Assembly: GCA_014378105.1 (NCBI GenBank) | Contig: JACMOI010000012.1 | Coordinates: forward strand, 1-56,095 | DNA from: Pseudopedobacter sp. | GTDB taxonomy: Bacteria; Bacteroidota; Bacteroidia; Sphingobacteriales; Sphingobacteriaceae | DNA length: 56,095 nt | Direction: 5' to 3' | In this document: positions 35,053-42,071 of the stretch, one piece after another | Layout of the letters: each line of letters begins with the position of its first letter | Numbering within the stretch: the first letter of the stretch is position 1 | The notes under the pieces: generated by a model | Databases searched by the model: none | Told to the model about the DNA's origin: nothing | The model's input: the letters and a program-made list of their open reading frames with translations, nothing else | Translations under genes and position numbers: made by a program

Positions 35053-35140
35053 AAGTAGAAAGTTGAAAGTTTAGTGGAACTCAACATGACTTTAAACTTT
35101 ATACTCTAAACTCTATTTAAAACTCTTAACTTTGTACTCT
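35041..35140. repeat. Low-complexity spacer before ssrA
   Basis: GAAAGTAGAAAGTTGAAAGT-type repeats overlap the aminotransferase stop and are followed by ACTTTATACTCTAAACTC-like runs. The style matches the spacers before aroC and purM. Confidence 0.55.
35127..35134 (+). promoter_or_regulatory. -7 element of ssrA
   Basis: TAACTTTG lies 14 bases before the mature tmRNA 5' end, a normal distance for a short processed leader. Confidence 0.55.
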
Positions 35141-35148
35141 ATTAAAAC

Positions 35149-35542
35149 GGGCTCGACCGGAATAGACAGGATGGATGATAAGTGGGTAAGCATGCAGCGC
35201 AATGAGGGTTCAGAGCTCTAATATTGATTCTCAAAACACAAAAGGCGAAAATAACTACGCTCTTGCTGCTTAATCTTAACCTAGTTAAGATGGCTTAGTC
35301 ATACTTTAGAAGTATGAGCGAGATGTTTCCCGGAAGCCAAGTCTGGCGGCAGCCGATCAGGAAGCACAGAAATGCTAGAATAAGGAGAGGTAAGTTTTGG
35401 ACCTTTCTCGAAAACTAAAGAAACTAAGGAGTAATCAGGCTGTTTGTGGCCAAACTGCTCTCGAAAACCAACCATAAAATAAGCATGTAGAAAGCGCAAC
35501 TGGTCCCATGTTTGGACGAGGGTTCGAATCCCTCCGGGTCCA
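35149..35542 (+). ncRNA. ssrA: Transfer-messenger RNA (tmRNA)
   Basis: A 394-nt tmRNA that rescues stalled ribosomes. The acceptor stem pairs GGGCTCG (35149-35155) with CGGGTCC (35535-35541), two G-U pairs included. The T arm is GAGGG-TTCGAAT-CCCTC (35518-35534), and the D-like region is GACCGGAATAGACAGG. The tag frame begins at GGC 35244 and reads GENNYALAA before TAA at 35271-35273. CCA is not encoded; A35542 is the discriminator. The 3' end is a common integration site for mobile elements, and a phage-type gene lies immediately beyond. Confidence 0.95.
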
Positions 35543-35552
35543 CATTAACAGA

Positions 35553-35588
35553 AAAACCCCTTGTAAATGATAATTTGCAAGGGGTTTT
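35553..35588. terminator. Bidirectional terminator after ssrA
   Basis: AAAACCCCTTG (35553-35563) pairs with CAAGGGGTTTT (35578-35588), and the inner bases extend the stem to 16 bp. It serves both tmRNA and the opposing Bro-N gene, whose stop codon it touches. Confidence 0.88.
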
Positions 35589-36438
35589 AATTTTTATCCA
35601 TAGACTTTAATTGTTTGTTTTTATTGCTTAAAAGATTTTTTGCCGAAATTTCACTAACCACCTTTTTACCCGTTTTTTCCTCAATTTCTTTACGAGTATT
35701 GCCGGCAATTGTTCCACCTTGATTAGCTATAATCTTGCTTTCTGCAAATGTTTTGGGTTTCTTTTCTTTACTGATTTCGCTGGTGGTGGCTTCGGCAAGC
35801 ATATTTAGTACCAACTCCAAGTTGGTCATATGATCTTGGAGATTCTCTTTTTTTAAATCTTTATGCTTTTTATAATCCTTCACAGAAAAACCACTCCAAG
35901 CCTTAGTAATTTCATCAGTTAAAACGGCATATTCTTGTCCTTTCTTAATGCCTCTTTCGTCCCATTCATCGGTTAATTCTTTACGGACTTCAATGCTTTT
36001 TAACCGTTGGTTTATCCATTCTTTACTATAACCTTTTCTTAAATAGGTTTCCATCAAGCGGTCAATCCCTATTTCTGGGTCTTCTATTTCATCAATGCGC
36101 TCGCGAGCTACTTTAGCTATCCACACTTTAAAAGGTTCTGCTTTAGGCGAAGGGATTGACTGGATTAAACGGAATAATTGCTCTGTATCGGCAACATCTG
36201 TTTTATAAAATTTGCCATCGCTCGATTGCATTTTCAGTTGGTTACAATTTGTAACCAACTCGCTCCCTTCTTTTTTTAACCTCGATTTTAATACTTTCCA
36301 GTAGTTGTTAGGAGTTAAACTTTCTGTAAGTATGGCAACTACGTCAACAATTGAGAAATACCATTTCTCAGCTTCATCATCCCATAAAGAACGAACTTTG
36401 TTTTCTTCGAATAATTTAATTGCAGTGTCTTTTTTCAT
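35587..36438 (-). CDS. Bro-N domain phage antirepressor-like protein
   Basis: A 283-residue protein starting MKKDTAIKLFEENKVRSLWDD. Residues 15-110 fit a Bro-N/antirepressor domain (WYFSIVDVVAILTES, YWKVLKSRLKKEGSEL, ADTEQLFRLIQSIPSPKAEPFKVWIAKVARERIDE). The rest is Lys/Glu-rich and helical (residues 130-283), like DinD-type relatives. Bro-N proteins are mainly from phages and mobile islands and bind DNA. It sits directly beyond the tmRNA 3' end, a favoured integration site, but no integrase or second att copy is visible. It may be a leftover of an integrated element. No exact role can be assigned. Confidence 0.8.
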   Translation of the reverse strand: MKKDTAIKLFEENKVRSLWDDEAEKWYFSIVDVVAILTESLTPNNYWKVLKSRLKKEGSELVTNCNQLKMQSSDGKFYKTDVADTEQLFRLIQSIPSPKAEPFKVWIAKVARERIDEIEDPEIGIDRLMETYLRKGYSKEWINQRLKSIEVRKELTDEWDERGIKKGQEYAVLTDEITKAWSGFSVKDYKKHKDLKKENLQDHMTNLELVLNMLAEATTSEISKEKKPKTFAESKIIANQGGTIAGNTRKEIEEKTGKKVVSEISAKNLLSNKNKQLKSMDKN

Positions 36439-36873
36439 CTTTATGCTTTTATTACAAAGAAAGTATCGGATTGCTGATTTAATATAAAAACCCTTTTTTT
36501 AACTTTCTATCAACTTGTAAAAATAAGGGGAAGGCTTAAACAAATCTAACTAATTCAACAACAATTAAAATGTATCAAAATTCAGCACTCCTAAAATAAG
36601 GAAGAATAAGTTTCGGGCTCTTTTAGAAAACTCATGAAAAAAAGAGTACTCAAACTGTGCATTATTTCCAGATTCACCTTTTATAGCGTTTTTTTTTATT
36701 GCTATTGTTGAGCGAAGAACAAGGGAAACATCTTATTTTATTGATTGAAAATAGGTTCATAGACGTCTTATCCATAGGCATAGGTATAGTGAAAGCGGCA
36801 GCATCCTCCGTTCATCCTCTGTTCATCTACTGTTGAACTACCCTTGCAGGACTAAATAATAAAGATTTTGGAT
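36439..36873. other. Gene-free strip between Bro-N gene and small conserved gene
   Basis: No convincing gene is seen in 435 bp. A 25-codon frame at 36634 (MKKRVLKLCIISRFTFYSV) looks like a signal-peptide start and may be the remnant of an outer-membrane receptor gene, but this is weak. Confidence 0.4.
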
Positions 36874-37164
36874 TTAATGTATAGCAAGGTATTCTACGAT
36901 GGCTTGGTGATAGACCAGTTTTCCTGGTGGGGTACGCTGGTGCATAGCTGCTTTCCTTTCTGGGTCTGCTAACACTTCTTTTGCAAAGCTCACCGCATTT
37001 TTAAAGCGGGTATTCTGCGCTTTTTGCTTATCGGTAAGCTTCACTTTAGACATATCCGGAAATTTAGTAACAACGGTACCGCTGGCATAGGTTTTAAACA
37101 CCAGCTGCCTGTTTATTGCCCCACTTAAATTTTGGGTGATCACATTGTTTTTCACTCTAGCCAT
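36874..37164 (-). CDS. Conserved small hypothetical protein
   Basis: A 96-residue basic cytoplasmic protein. It starts MARVKNNVITQNLSGAINRQLVFKT and later has KLTDKQKAQNTRFKNAVSFAKEVLADPERKAAM. I recall similar short proteins in Bacteroidota, without a known function, but cannot check. The start codon is preceded by two palindromes (37176-37194 and 37195-37206), which could be operator sites. A DNA- or RNA-binding role is a guess based on charge. The composition matches the neighbours, so it is probably a real gene. Confidence 0.6.
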   Translation of the reverse strand: MARVKNNVITQNLSGAINRQLVFKTYASGTVVTKFPDMSKVKLTDKQKAQNTRFKNAVSFAKEVLADPERKAAMHQRTPPGKLVYHQAIVEYLAIH

Positions 37165-37175
37165 GTTAGGTAATT

Positions 37176-37206
37176 TTAGCTTATACTAAGCTAATGAATT
37201 AATTCA
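37176..37206. promoter_or_regulatory. Two adjacent palindromes, possible operator
   Basis: TTAGCTTA (37176-37183) and TAAGCTAA (37187-37194) form a perfect inverted repeat with a 3-base centre. TGAATTAATTCA (37195-37206) is a second perfect 12-bp palindrome directly beside it. They lie 11-42 bases upstream of the 96-residue gene. Confidence 0.5.
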
Positions 37207-37657
37207 TTGATTAAAAGCTTATTGTGATTTATTTTTTAGGATTCAATTAATTTTGATGAGCATTGTTTGGAAGGTTGATTTTTAGGAATGCCTTTATGTC
37301 TGTATCCTTAGCTGAAACGTATTAAAGAATTAAGAAGCGTCTTGAAGACTCTTTTCCATTGAACCCTCCTTAGTGAGCGCTTAGCTAATGTTAAGGGCAG
37401 TTGAGGGAAATTATTAATTCTTGAACTTAGCGTTTTGCTGAAGTGGATTACAAATCCAAATTATTGATTATTCGACATGCCCTGCGGAACATTTCGAACA
37501 GCATGTTTGGTTGGTCTTATCTTTTGCTAATAATCCAACCTCACCCTATCATCATAAAATTTTATGACCCTCCTCATTTTTCTGGTTCTACAAAACATTC
37601 AACTTTACACCATGGTTATAGCTTTAACTAAAGTTTAAAATTGAATCCTAAACAAAT
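37207..37657. other. Gene-free strip before CoA-transferase gene
   Basis: No gene is supported in 450 bp. It holds GGATTACAAATCC at 37445-37457, part of a motif type seen elsewhere in the window. A 62-codon open frame at 37443 has no protein-like features. Confidence 0.5.
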
Positions 37658-38941
37658 ATGATTGACGCAAAATACTTATCCGCAGCAGAGGCTTTAAAAA
37701 TTGTAAAATCTGGTGATCGGGTTTTTATCCATGGTGGCGCCGCAACACCTTCTTATTTGATAGCAGCTTTACAACAAAGACATCAAGAATTGTCTCAAGT
37801 AGAACTGGTGAGCATCACTACTTTAGGAGATGTAAATTTCGACAAGCCAGCGTATCGTCAGTCGTTTTTTATCAACTCCTTATTTGTCTCGGCAGCTACA
37901 AGAGCAGTTGTTAATAGCGAAAATGGAGACTATGTGCCTGTTTTCCTAAGTCAAATCCCGCAACTTTTTAATCTTAATATTTTACCTATTGATGTGGCTT
38001 TAATACAGGTTTCGCCACCCGATGTTCATGGCTATTGCTCCTTAGGAACTTCAGTAGATATTACCAAAGCGGCTACAGGTAATGCCAAACATATTATTGC
38101 GCAAGTAAATCCACTGATGCCTCGTACGCATGGGGATGGCTTTATTCATGTTAAACAAATTAACGCGTTGGTGAAGCATACATCGGCTTTGCCAGAGGTG
38201 AATTACGATTTAGCAAGCGACGATATCACTAAAAAAATTGGATATAACGTAGCTTGTTTAGTAGAAAATGGTGCAACCTTACAATTGGGTATTGGTGCAA
38301 TTCCGGATCAAGTACTTAAAAACCTGAGCACACATCAAAACTTAGGCTTACATACCGAAATGTTTTCGGATGGAATTATGCCACTTATTGAACGTGGCAT
38401 CATCAACAACAGTCAAAAGAAACTGAATGTAGGCAGGTCGGTCACCGCATTTATTACGGGTACCCGTAAATTGTATGATTTTGTTGACGACAATCCGGCT
38501 GTTAGAGTGATGGACATTAGTTATGTAAATGACACCAGCACCATTAGGCAAAACCCAAAAGTGGTGGCTATTAATAGCGCCATAGAAATAGACCTCACTG
38601 GTCAGGTGTGTGCCGATTCAATTGGTACTTATCAGTTTTCGGGTATCGGAGGACAGATGGATTTTATGCGAGGTGCTTCTTTATCCGAAGGAGGAAAACC
38701 TATTATAGCTTTGCCATCGCAAACTCATAAAGGCATCAGTCGGATTACCTCTTTTTTAAAGGAGGGGGCAGGCGTAGTGACGACAAGAGGGCATGTACAT
38801 TGGGTGGTGACAGAATATGGTATGGTTGATTTATTTGGTAAAAATTTAGCACAAAGGGCCTTAGCTTTGATTGCATTAGCGCATCCAAACCACAGAGAAC
38901 CGTTAGAAAAAGCTTACTTCGAAAGGTTTAAAAAGGGATAG
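37658..38941 (+). CDS. Acetyl-CoA hydrolase/transferase family protein
   Basis: A 427-residue family I CoA-transferase of the acetyl-CoA hydrolase, acetate and 4-hydroxybutyrate CoA-transferase group. Motifs are GDRVFIHGGAATPSYLI near residue 18, QVSPPDVHGYCSLG near 128, GATLQLGIGAIPDQVL near 205, LHTEMFSDG near 230 with the likely catalytic Glu, and GIGGQMDFMRGA near 330. It interconverts acyl-CoA and free acid, probably acetate or succinate. It stands just upstream of the cbb3 cluster, in the same direction, 114 bp before the DUF2892 gene, and could belong to low-oxygen metabolism. The substrate is not determined. Confidence 0.9.
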   Translation: MIDAKYLSAAEALKIVKSGDRVFIHGGAATPSYLIAALQQRHQELSQVELVSITTLGDVNFDKPAYRQSFFINSLFVSAATRAVVNSENGDYVPVFLSQIPQLFNLNILPIDVALIQVSPPDVHGYCSLGTSVDITKAATGNAKHIIAQVNPLMPRTHGDGFIHVKQINALVKHTSALPEVNYDLASDDITKKIGYNVACLVENGATLQLGIGAIPDQVLKNLSTHQNLGLHTEMFSDGIMPLIERGIINNSQKKLNVGRSVTAFITGTRKLYDFVDDNPAVRVMDISYVNDTSTIRQNPKVVAINSAIEIDLTGQVCADSIGTYQFSGIGGQMDFMRGASLSEGGKPIIALPSQTHKGISRITSFLKEGAGVVTTRGHVHWVVTEYGMVDLFGKNLAQRALALIALAHPNHREPLEKAYFERFKKG

Positions 38942-38991
38942 AACATCAATATTTATCATCCCTAATTAAACACCTAAATCAAGATTTAAAG

Positions 38992-39003
38992 TGATATCCA
39001 TCA
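38992..39003. promoter_or_regulatory. FNR/CRP-type site before the ccoI unit
   Basis: TGATATCCATCA fits the FNR/CRP-family core TGATN4ATCA. The identical 12-mer occurs before ccoNO. A -7-like TATCTTAG (39027-39034, one mismatch) places the site centre near -41, the class II activator position. Confidence 0.65.
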
Positions 39004-39055
39004 TATTTTAAACATCCCTATCTCCCTATCTTAGGATTATTAAATTTTAATCATC

Positions 39056-39250
39056 ATGAGAACAAATATGGGAATAGCCGATAGGCTCATCAGAACTGTA
39101 ATTGCCTTGGGTATTTTAGTTCTTTATTTTATGGGAATCATTTCTGGAGTGGTGGCAATTATTGGCATCGTTCTTTCTATCATCTTTTTGGTGACCAGCA
39201 TGATCAGTTTTTGTCCGCTGTATAAGCCATTCAATTTTTCTACAAAATAA
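39056..39250 (+). CDS. DUF2892-type small membrane protein
   Basis: A 64-residue protein starting MRTNMGIADRLIRTVIALGILVLYFMGI, with two transmembrane segments and FCPLYKPFNFSTK at the end. It fits the DUF2892/YgaP-like family: an N-terminal N-G-x-D-R-x-x-R pattern, a glycine-rich loop, and a final CPLY. Its function is unknown; members sit with rhodanese or respiratory genes. The stop is 14 bp before the ccoI ATG, and it is preceded by an FNR/CRP-type site, so it is the first gene of a cbb3-assembly operon. Confidence 0.8.
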   Translation: MRTNMGIADRLIRTVIALGILVLYFMGIISGVVAIIGIVLSIIFLVTSMISFCPLYKPFNFSTK

Positions 39251-39264
39251 AATAGTGCTTATTG

Positions 39265-41649
39265 ATGGATATCCTAATAAAATCTATCTGTTATCATTGT
39301 GGAGATAGCTGTATTTCTGACCGTATTTCGAAAGACGAAAAAAGCTTTTGTTGCAACGGTTGTTTAGCCGTTTACGAAATTTTATCATCTAGTAAACTGG
39401 GTAATTATTATCATTTAAATCCTCATCCTGGCGAGAGCCAAAGAGGAGAAAAAAGCAAATTCGCTTTTCTGAATGAAGCTGAAATTGCTTCAAAAATCAT
39501 CCATTATCAGGATGCAAATAAAACCATTGTTTCCTTTTATATTCCAGCCATCCATTGTAGTTCTTGTATTTGGTTGCTCGAGCATTTAAATACTTTAAGG
39601 GATGGCATATTAGAAAACCGCGTAGACTTTTTAAAGAAGCAAGTCCACATTCAGTTTAACCATCAAAAAATATCGCTTAAAGAAATCGCCGAATTATTAA
39701 GCGAAATTGGGTACGAACCTCTCCTCAATTTTCAAGATGTGGTGAATAAGGACATTCAAAGGAAAGACGATTTAATTCCGAAAATTGCTTTGGCAGGTTT
39801 TTGTTTTGGTAATGCCATGTTATTGAGTTTTCCGGCCTATTTCGGTTTGTCTTTACAGGAGCGAGACTTTGGTCGATTTTTTAGTTTATTGAGCTTATTA
39901 TTTTGTATTCCATCTGTATTTTATTCAGGTTCTGATTATTTTAAACAAGCCTACAAATCGTTAAAAAAAGGGGTCTTAAATATTGATTTCCCCTTGGCAT
40001 TAGGTATTTCTGTTCTATTTCTACGAACTATTTTTGATTATGCTTTCTATTTAGGAGATGGTTTTGCCGATAGCTTGACGGGTTTAATCTTCTTTTTATT
40101 GATTGGGAAATTTGTACAGCAAAAAACCTATCATCACATTTCTTTTGAAAGGGATTATCGATCATTTTTCCCTGTGGCAGTTGATATGATTCAAACAGAT
40201 GGAATTACTAAACCGATTGCTTTGGAACAATTAAAAGAAGGTGATCGCATTTTGGTGAAGAATGAAGAAATTATTCCTGCTGATGCCATTTTATTAAGGG
40301 GCAATGCGCTCATAGATTTTAGTTTCGTTACTGGCGAAGCAGAACCTGTGAATAAAACTTTAGGAGAAATCATTTATGCCGGCGGACGACAAAAAGGAAG
40401 TGCACTGGAGCTGGAAGTCATCAAACCTGTATCGCAAAGTTATTTGACCGGTTTATGGAATAATGAGGCTTTTCAAAAACATAGTGAGGACAAAATTCAG
40501 ACTTTTGTAAATAAAGTCAGTCACTACTTTAGCATAGTTTTAATGATTATTGCCCTTCTAACATTTTTCTATTGGCTACCTCATTGGGAAACAGGATTAA
40601 ACGCATTTACGGCAGTTTTGATTGTCGCCTGCCCTTGTGCTTTAGCGTTAAGCACTCCATTTACCATGTCGTCGGCACTGAGTATTTTCGATAAAAATAA
40701 ATTCTATCTCAAAAGTACGGATGTGGTGGAACAACTGGCAGCTATTGATACCATCGTATTTGATAAAACAGGGACAGTAACTGTTGCTGATGTGAATGAT
40801 ATCAGTTTTTCAAAATCATTAAGCGATAATGAAAAAAAAATGATTTATAGTGCCTGTGCTAATTCAACCCATCCTTTGAGTCGTAAAATTTGTACTTATT
40901 TGGGATTGCATCAAGTATATAACCTAAAAAACTATCAAGAAATACCAGGTAAAGGAATTTCAGCCATTTATCAAAATGATTTTATTTGTTTGGGAAGTCA
41001 AGATTTTATTAATCAAAATGCTCATTCTGATTCTTTACATCCCGAGGTACATGTCAGCATCAATCAAAATTATTTGGGATATTTTATCATTAAGCAAGAA
41101 TATAGAGCAGGGCTTACCCATTTATTAAAAGACTTAAATCGACAATATCAGACTTATTTAATATCCGGCGATAACAAAAAAGATGAGGTTTTATTAAAGG
41201 ATTTTTTTAAAACTGAAAATGATTTATTGTTTAATCAATCTCCTCAAAATAAACTTGATTTCATCAAAAGAAAACAAGAAAACAACGCTAAAGTATTAAT
41301 GATTGGCGATGGATTAAATGATGCAGGAGCTTTAAAACAAAGTCATGCTGGAATTGCCGTTACGGATAATATCAACAACTTCACGCCTGGTAGTGATGCT
41401 ATTTTAGATGGTGAAATGCTTTATTTGCTACCCTCCTTTCTTCGCTTTTCTAAGGCAGCAGTTAAAATTGTACATATCTCTTTTGTGATCGCCATTTGCT
41501 ATAATATTATCGGAATCAGCTTTGCCATACAAGGACTATTATCACCATTAATAGCTGCCATTTTAATGCCTATTAGCACAGTCACCATTATTTCTTTCAC
41601 TAGTATAGCTACACATTTAGCTGCTAAAAAACACCAACTGATCTCATGA
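39265..41649 (+). CDS. ccoI: CcoI-type copper P-type ATPase
   Basis: A 794-residue P1B-type ATPase that moves copper for assembly of cbb3 oxidase. The N-terminus has a Cys cluster (CYHCGDSC, residues 9-16), then an HMA domain with CSSC near residue 98. The membrane motif CPCALAL lies near 455, the phosphorylated Asp500 in DKTGTVT, and GDGLND near 680. I start at ATG 39265; the TTG at 39262 is just before it. The extended N-terminus is typical of CcoI/FixI. The last 4 bases overlap the start of ccoS, so the two are coupled. Confidence 0.94.
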   Translation: MDILIKSICYHCGDSCISDRISKDEKSFCCNGCLAVYEILSSSKLGNYYHLNPHPGESQRGEKSKFAFLNEAEIASKIIHYQDANKTIVSFYIPAIHCSSCIWLLEHLNTLRDGILENRVDFLKKQVHIQFNHQKISLKEIAELLSEIGYEPLLNFQDVVNKDIQRKDDLIPKIALAGFCFGNAMLLSFPAYFGLSLQERDFGRFFSLLSLLFCIPSVFYSGSDYFKQAYKSLKKGVLNIDFPLALGISVLFLRTIFDYAFYLGDGFADSLTGLIFFLLIGKFVQQKTYHHISFERDYRSFFPVAVDMIQTDGITKPIALEQLKEGDRILVKNEEIIPADAILLRGNALIDFSFVTGEAEPVNKTLGEIIYAGGRQKGSALELEVIKPVSQSYLTGLWNNEAFQKHSEDKIQTFVNKVSHYFSIVLMIIALLTFFYWLPHWETGLNAFTAVLIVACPCALALSTPFTMSSALSIFDKNKFYLKSTDVVEQLAAIDTIVFDKTGTVTVADVNDISFSKSLSDNEKKMIYSACANSTHPLSRKICTYLGLHQVYNLKNYQEIPGKGISAIYQNDFICLGSQDFINQNAHSDSLHPEVHVSINQNYLGYFIIKQEYRAGLTHLLKDLNRQYQTYLISGDNKKDEVLLKDFFKTENDLLFNQSPQNKLDFIKRKQENNAKVLMIGDGLNDAGALKQSHAGIAVTDNINNFTPGSDAILDGEMLYLLPSFLRFSKAAVKIVHISFVIAICYNIIGISFAIQGLLSPLIAAILMPISTVTIISFTSIATHLAAKKHQLIS

Positions 41650-41813
41650 GTATCATCTATTTTTTGATTTTTTGCAGCCTGTTGTTAGCCATCATATTTT
41701 TGATTGCATTTTTCTGGGCACATAAAAATGGCCAGAATGATGATTTATACACTCCTTCTGTAAGGATATTGTTTGATGATGAGGATGTGAAAGAAGAAGA
41801 AAAGAAAAACTAA
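41646..41813 (+). CDS. ccoS: CcoS cbb3 oxidase maturation protein
   Basis: A 55-residue membrane protein overlapping the ccoI stop by 4 bases. It has one N-terminal helix (MSIIYFLIFCSLLLAIIFLI), then FFWAHKNGQNDDLYTPSVRILFDDED, which is the CcoS pattern, and a charged tail. CcoS is needed for cofactor insertion into cbb3 oxidase. It is easily missed because it is under 60 codons. Position after ccoI is the standard one. Confidence 0.9.
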   Translation: MSIIYFLIFCSLLLAIIFLIAFFWAHKNGQNDDLYTPSVRILFDDEDVKEEEKKN

Positions 41814-42071
41814 TCTTTTCAACTCCTATTTAAAGATTCAAAAACTCCTATTCATAATATAAATTTAGATTAACTTTCCCAACAGCAACTCCCGATTTTT
41901 CATCGGAACTACCGCGTAAAACCCACCCTCGTGATCTTTCATCATGGAAATCATTTAATCAAATCCAATCTTTTCCATTTAATGATATCCATCACTTATT
42001 TAACCACCCATTGTCATTCTATTGTAAGGCGGTCTTAGATACTTTTACAACAAATAAAAGCTATTTGAACT
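41814..42071. other. Regulatory gap between ccoS and ccoNO
   Basis: A 258-bp strip without genes. It holds the FNR/CRP-type site at 41983-41994, a small hairpin at 41892-41906 (CCGAT-TTTTC-ATCGG), and a -7-like TACTTTTA (42040-42047, one mismatch). Confidence 0.6.
41983..41994. promoter_or_regulatory. FNR/CRP-type site before ccoNO
   Basis: TGATATCCATCA, identical to the site at 38992. Its centre is about 51 bases before the -7-like element and so about -62 from the predicted start, near the class I activator position. Confidence 0.65.

Noticed and set aside
35149..35542. A tRNA gene at the GGTTCGAATCC T arm
   Set aside because: The matching acceptor strand lies about 390 bases upstream and a tag frame lies between, so it is tmRNA.
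37443..37631. A 62-codon open frame before the CoA-transferase gene
   Set aside because: No start context, no recognisable domain, and it begins in a repeat-like GGATTACAAATCC motif; treated as chance.
41934..41947. TGATCTTTCATCA as a third FNR-type site before ccoNO
   Set aside because: The half sites are separated by five bases rather than four, so it does not fit the dimer geometry.
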